DNA of 6,434 bases. Origin: Spirochaetales bacterium. Its GTDB lineage: Bacteria; Spirochaetota; Spirochaetia; ARS1246. A program made the position numbers and the translations under genes. The stretch is from contig JABGPX010000619.1 in the NCBI GenBank assembly GCA_018644745.1, positions 1 to 6,434 on the forward strand. The letters are read 5' to 3'. Of this stretch, positions 5,043 through 6,434 are shown one piece after another. Under the pieces are notes generated by a model. The model searched no databases. It was given only the letters and a program-made list of their open reading frames with translations, and had not been told where the DNA came from. Within the stretch, counting starts at the first letter, position 1, and each line of letters opens with the position of its first letter.

Positions 5043-6123
5043 TACTAGTATGGCAACTCTCATAATAATCGCAATCATATTCATGATGGTTCCTGAAGGC
5101 GCGTACTCGGAACCGCGGCTCTCATGCACCAACTTCGCGGTATCGAGCGAAGGCAGTGTTCTATTCGGGAACAGCGAGGATGGCGGCCTGGGGCACCCGC
5201 TCGAGAAGGATCCGCTCAGCGCACACCTGTTCTTTTACCCGGCTGTCGAAGATGAATACGGAGCGGTGTTCGTCGGGTGGCTGTGGCGTAATGAAGCAGT
5301 GAGCATCCAAGGCGGAATGAACGAACACGGTCTTTGCTACGATTTGACCGGAATTCCCGACACTCAAATGGCTGATTACCCTGAACGAACATACCAATGG
5401 GGACCAGACTGGATTCTCTACGATGTGTTGCGGAAAAACGCGACTGTCGAGGAAGTTATTAGGTACTTTTCCGAGGTTGACTGGAACGGTCACGTCTGGT
5501 TCCAGTGGTTTTTCGCGGATGCATCAGGTGATATGGTGGTCGTCAGCCCGAATTTAGAAGGTGAGTTGGCCTTCACCCGAAAGCCGTCTAGTCAGGACGG
5601 TTACATGACGCAGACCAATTTCAACCGAGTCAATCCCAAGAGTCATGACGGTCCTTATCCTTGCCCCCGCTATGAAAGATCGACCTCCATTCTCGATACT
5701 GTTCATGGCGGATCCGAGGTGACCGTTCATCTCGCTCTTTCGGTTCTGGACGCCGTGCATCGCACGGGAAACTACTTTACCGGATACTCAAATGTCTTCG
5801 ATCCGGTGAAAAAAAAGATGCATCTCGTCTTCCTGTCACAATTTGATGAGGTCATCACCATCGATGTAGGTGAGGGACTCTCGATAGAGGAACACCGGGC
5901 GATTTCTATGAGCTCCTACTTTTCTGAGAGGCTTGTGAATTCGGGAATGGAGTATTTTAGGAAGTTTCGGCGTAACGCGTTTGTTCTTAATCAGCTGCTT
6001 CCTGTCACGGGGATAGCGTTGGTCGTCGGAGGCGGTATGACCATCGGCACAGTGCTGTTGCGGCGCCGTCTTCGATATAGCAAGGCGCGACACAATGTCG
6101 CGGGCACACGCTCTACACCCTGA
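5035..6123 (+). CDS. Exported Ntn hydrolase, choloylglycine hydrolase/penicillin V acylase-like
   Basis: 362 residues. A hydrophobic segment (7-19) ending at AYS (23-25) looks like a signal peptide, though its N-region has no Lys or Arg. CTNF at 31-34 gives the probable nucleophile Cys31, which must become N-terminal by cleavage after Ser30. It is followed by LFGNSEDGG (43-51, Asp49 matching the family Asp), GGMNEHGLCYD (93-103) and TNFN (194-197), all in family order, with an Arg-rich PRYERS (211-216). The group hydrolyses linear amides such as bile salts, penicillin V or acyl-homoserine lactones; the substrate here is unknown. The C-terminus has LPVTG (322-326), a hydrophobic run (327-342) and RRRLR, suggesting a membrane anchor or a sortase signal. 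ATG 5035 has only a weak AGATGAG site; ATG 5050 is an alternative that keeps the signal peptide. G+C returns to the level of the operon genes. Confidence 0.8.
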   Translation: MCSTSMATLIIIAIIFMMVPEGAYSEPRLSCTNFAVSSEGSVLFGNSEDGGLGHPLEKDPLSAHLFFYPAVEDEYGAVFVGWLWRNEAVSIQGGMNEHGLCYDLTGIPDTQMADYPERTYQWGPDWILYDVLRKNATVEEVIRYFSEVDWNGHVWFQWFFADASGDMVVVSPNLEGELAFTRKPSSQDGYMTQTNFNRVNPKSHDGPYPCPRYERSTSILDTVHGGSEVTVHLALSVLDAVHRTGNYFTGYSNVFDPVKKKMHLVFLSQFDEVITIDVGEGLSIEEHRAISMSSYFSERLVNSGMEYFRKFRRNAFVLNQLLPVTGIALVVGGGMTIGTVLLRRRLRYSKARHNVAGTRSTP

Positions 6124-6210
6124 AGCATCGGTAGACATCAGTATTATGGTTGTAGTTGTACATGCATTAGCTTTCTGTCTGTCAAAATTCAATAATCCAC
6201 AGATATTTCA
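6124..6210. other. Convergent intergenic gap, no clear terminator
   Basis: Between the two facing genes I see no GC-rich stem with a T tract. CATTAA-TCT-TTAATG (6209-6223) can pair but is all A/T except the closing pair, overlaps the methyltransferase stop codon and lacks a following T run on either strand. Confidence 0.5.
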
Positions 6211-6434
6211 TTAATCTTTAATGATTGCTGCGTGAACGATGTACGCGGCTGAATGAGCTACAAGATTGTCTGAACGATCAAAAAAGAACTTGTTATTCAA
6301 TTCAACTGGCGATTGATTTTCGAAAACACGATAATCAAGATGGGATACCTCATTCGGGAATGCGTCCGGATCAAAAAAAGACTTAACGGGTTCTCCCCAG
6401 CGCTCTATTATACGCATACCCCTGCCCAAAGCGT
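6211..6434 (-). CDS. SAM-dependent methyltransferase, LCM family (C-terminal part, cut by window edge)
   Basis: Only the last 73 codons are present; the frame runs off the right edge, so the start lies outside. The end resembles the C-terminus of putative leucine carboxyl methyltransferase-family enzymes: RWGEPVKSFFDPDAF (about 11-25 of the visible part) corresponds to the GEPwxSFFDPaeL segment, and SPVELNNKFFFDRSDNL (about 40-56) to the gPeELNaRYFagRxDgL segment, ending in a hydrophobic AYIVHAAI strand. Such enzymes methylate small molecules with SAM; many are of unknown substrate. The catalytic SAM-binding part is not visible. The gene is convergent with the hydrolase gene, leaving 87 bp between their stop codons. 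I recognised the family from motif memory, so this is moderately sure. Confidence 0.6.
   Translation of the reverse strand, partial: ALGRGMRIIERWGEPVKSFFDPDAFPNEVSHLDYRVFENQSPVELNNKFFFDRSDNLVAHSAAYIVHAAIIKD

Noticed and set aside
5809..5816. Run of eight A in the hydrolase gene (and seven A after the GTG of the fusion gene) as phase-variable or frameshift sites
   Set aside because: Both encode plain Lys-rich codons in an intact frame; a single short run is not enough evidence.
6209..6223. CATTAA-TCT-TTAATG hairpin as a bidirectional terminator
   Set aside because: A 6-bp stem almost all A/T, overlapping a stop codon, without a T tract.

Overview
The window looks like bacterial chromosomal DNA of moderate G+C (roughly 50-60% in most genes by hand count) with standard-code genes, tight gene overlaps and Shine-Dalgarno sites. 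I cannot place it in a phylum. Nothing marks it as phage or plasmid, but its centre (about 4270-4960) is an A+T-rich patch that looks foreign.

Left part, minus strand (1-4060): a five-gene operon read right to left. It encodes a cytoplasmic CrtC/AttH-like calycin protein (3209-4060), an ABC transporter ATPase (2590-3216), an ABC-2 type permease (1830-2606), a large membrane protein that appears to fuse an isoprenylcysteine methyltransferase (ICMT/PEMT)-like domain to a prolipoprotein diacylglyceryl transferase (Lgt)-like domain (346-1833), and the N-terminal third of a fold-type III PLP decarboxylase (LysA-like) that runs off the left edge. All four junctions overlap (8, 17, 4 and 11 bp), so the genes are probably co-transcribed and translationally coupled. 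A plausible sigma-70-type promoter lies just upstream of the first gene. Taken together this suggests synthesis or modification plus export of a lipid-like or lipidated amino-acid product. That reading is inference; no known pathway is matched.

Centre (4061-5034): two short minus-strand stretches resemble the two halves of one LuxR/GerE-type helix-turn-helix. The C-terminal half (from about 4171) is convincing; the N-terminal half (about 4962-5042) is weaker. Between them lies an A+T-rich (about 33% G+C) plus-strand gene for a small four-helix membrane protein (4499-4939) with its own good ribosome binding site. The simplest reading is an insertion into an already decaying regulator gene.

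Right part: a plus-strand gene for a secreted or anchored N-terminal-nucleophile (Ntn) hydrolase of the choloylglycine hydrolase/penicillin V acylase group (5035-6123), whose C-terminus reads LPVTG, then a hydrophobic stretch, then RRR. Convergent to it is the C-terminal end of a minus-strand SAM-dependent methyltransferase of the leucine carboxyl methyltransferase (LCM) family, cut by the right edge.
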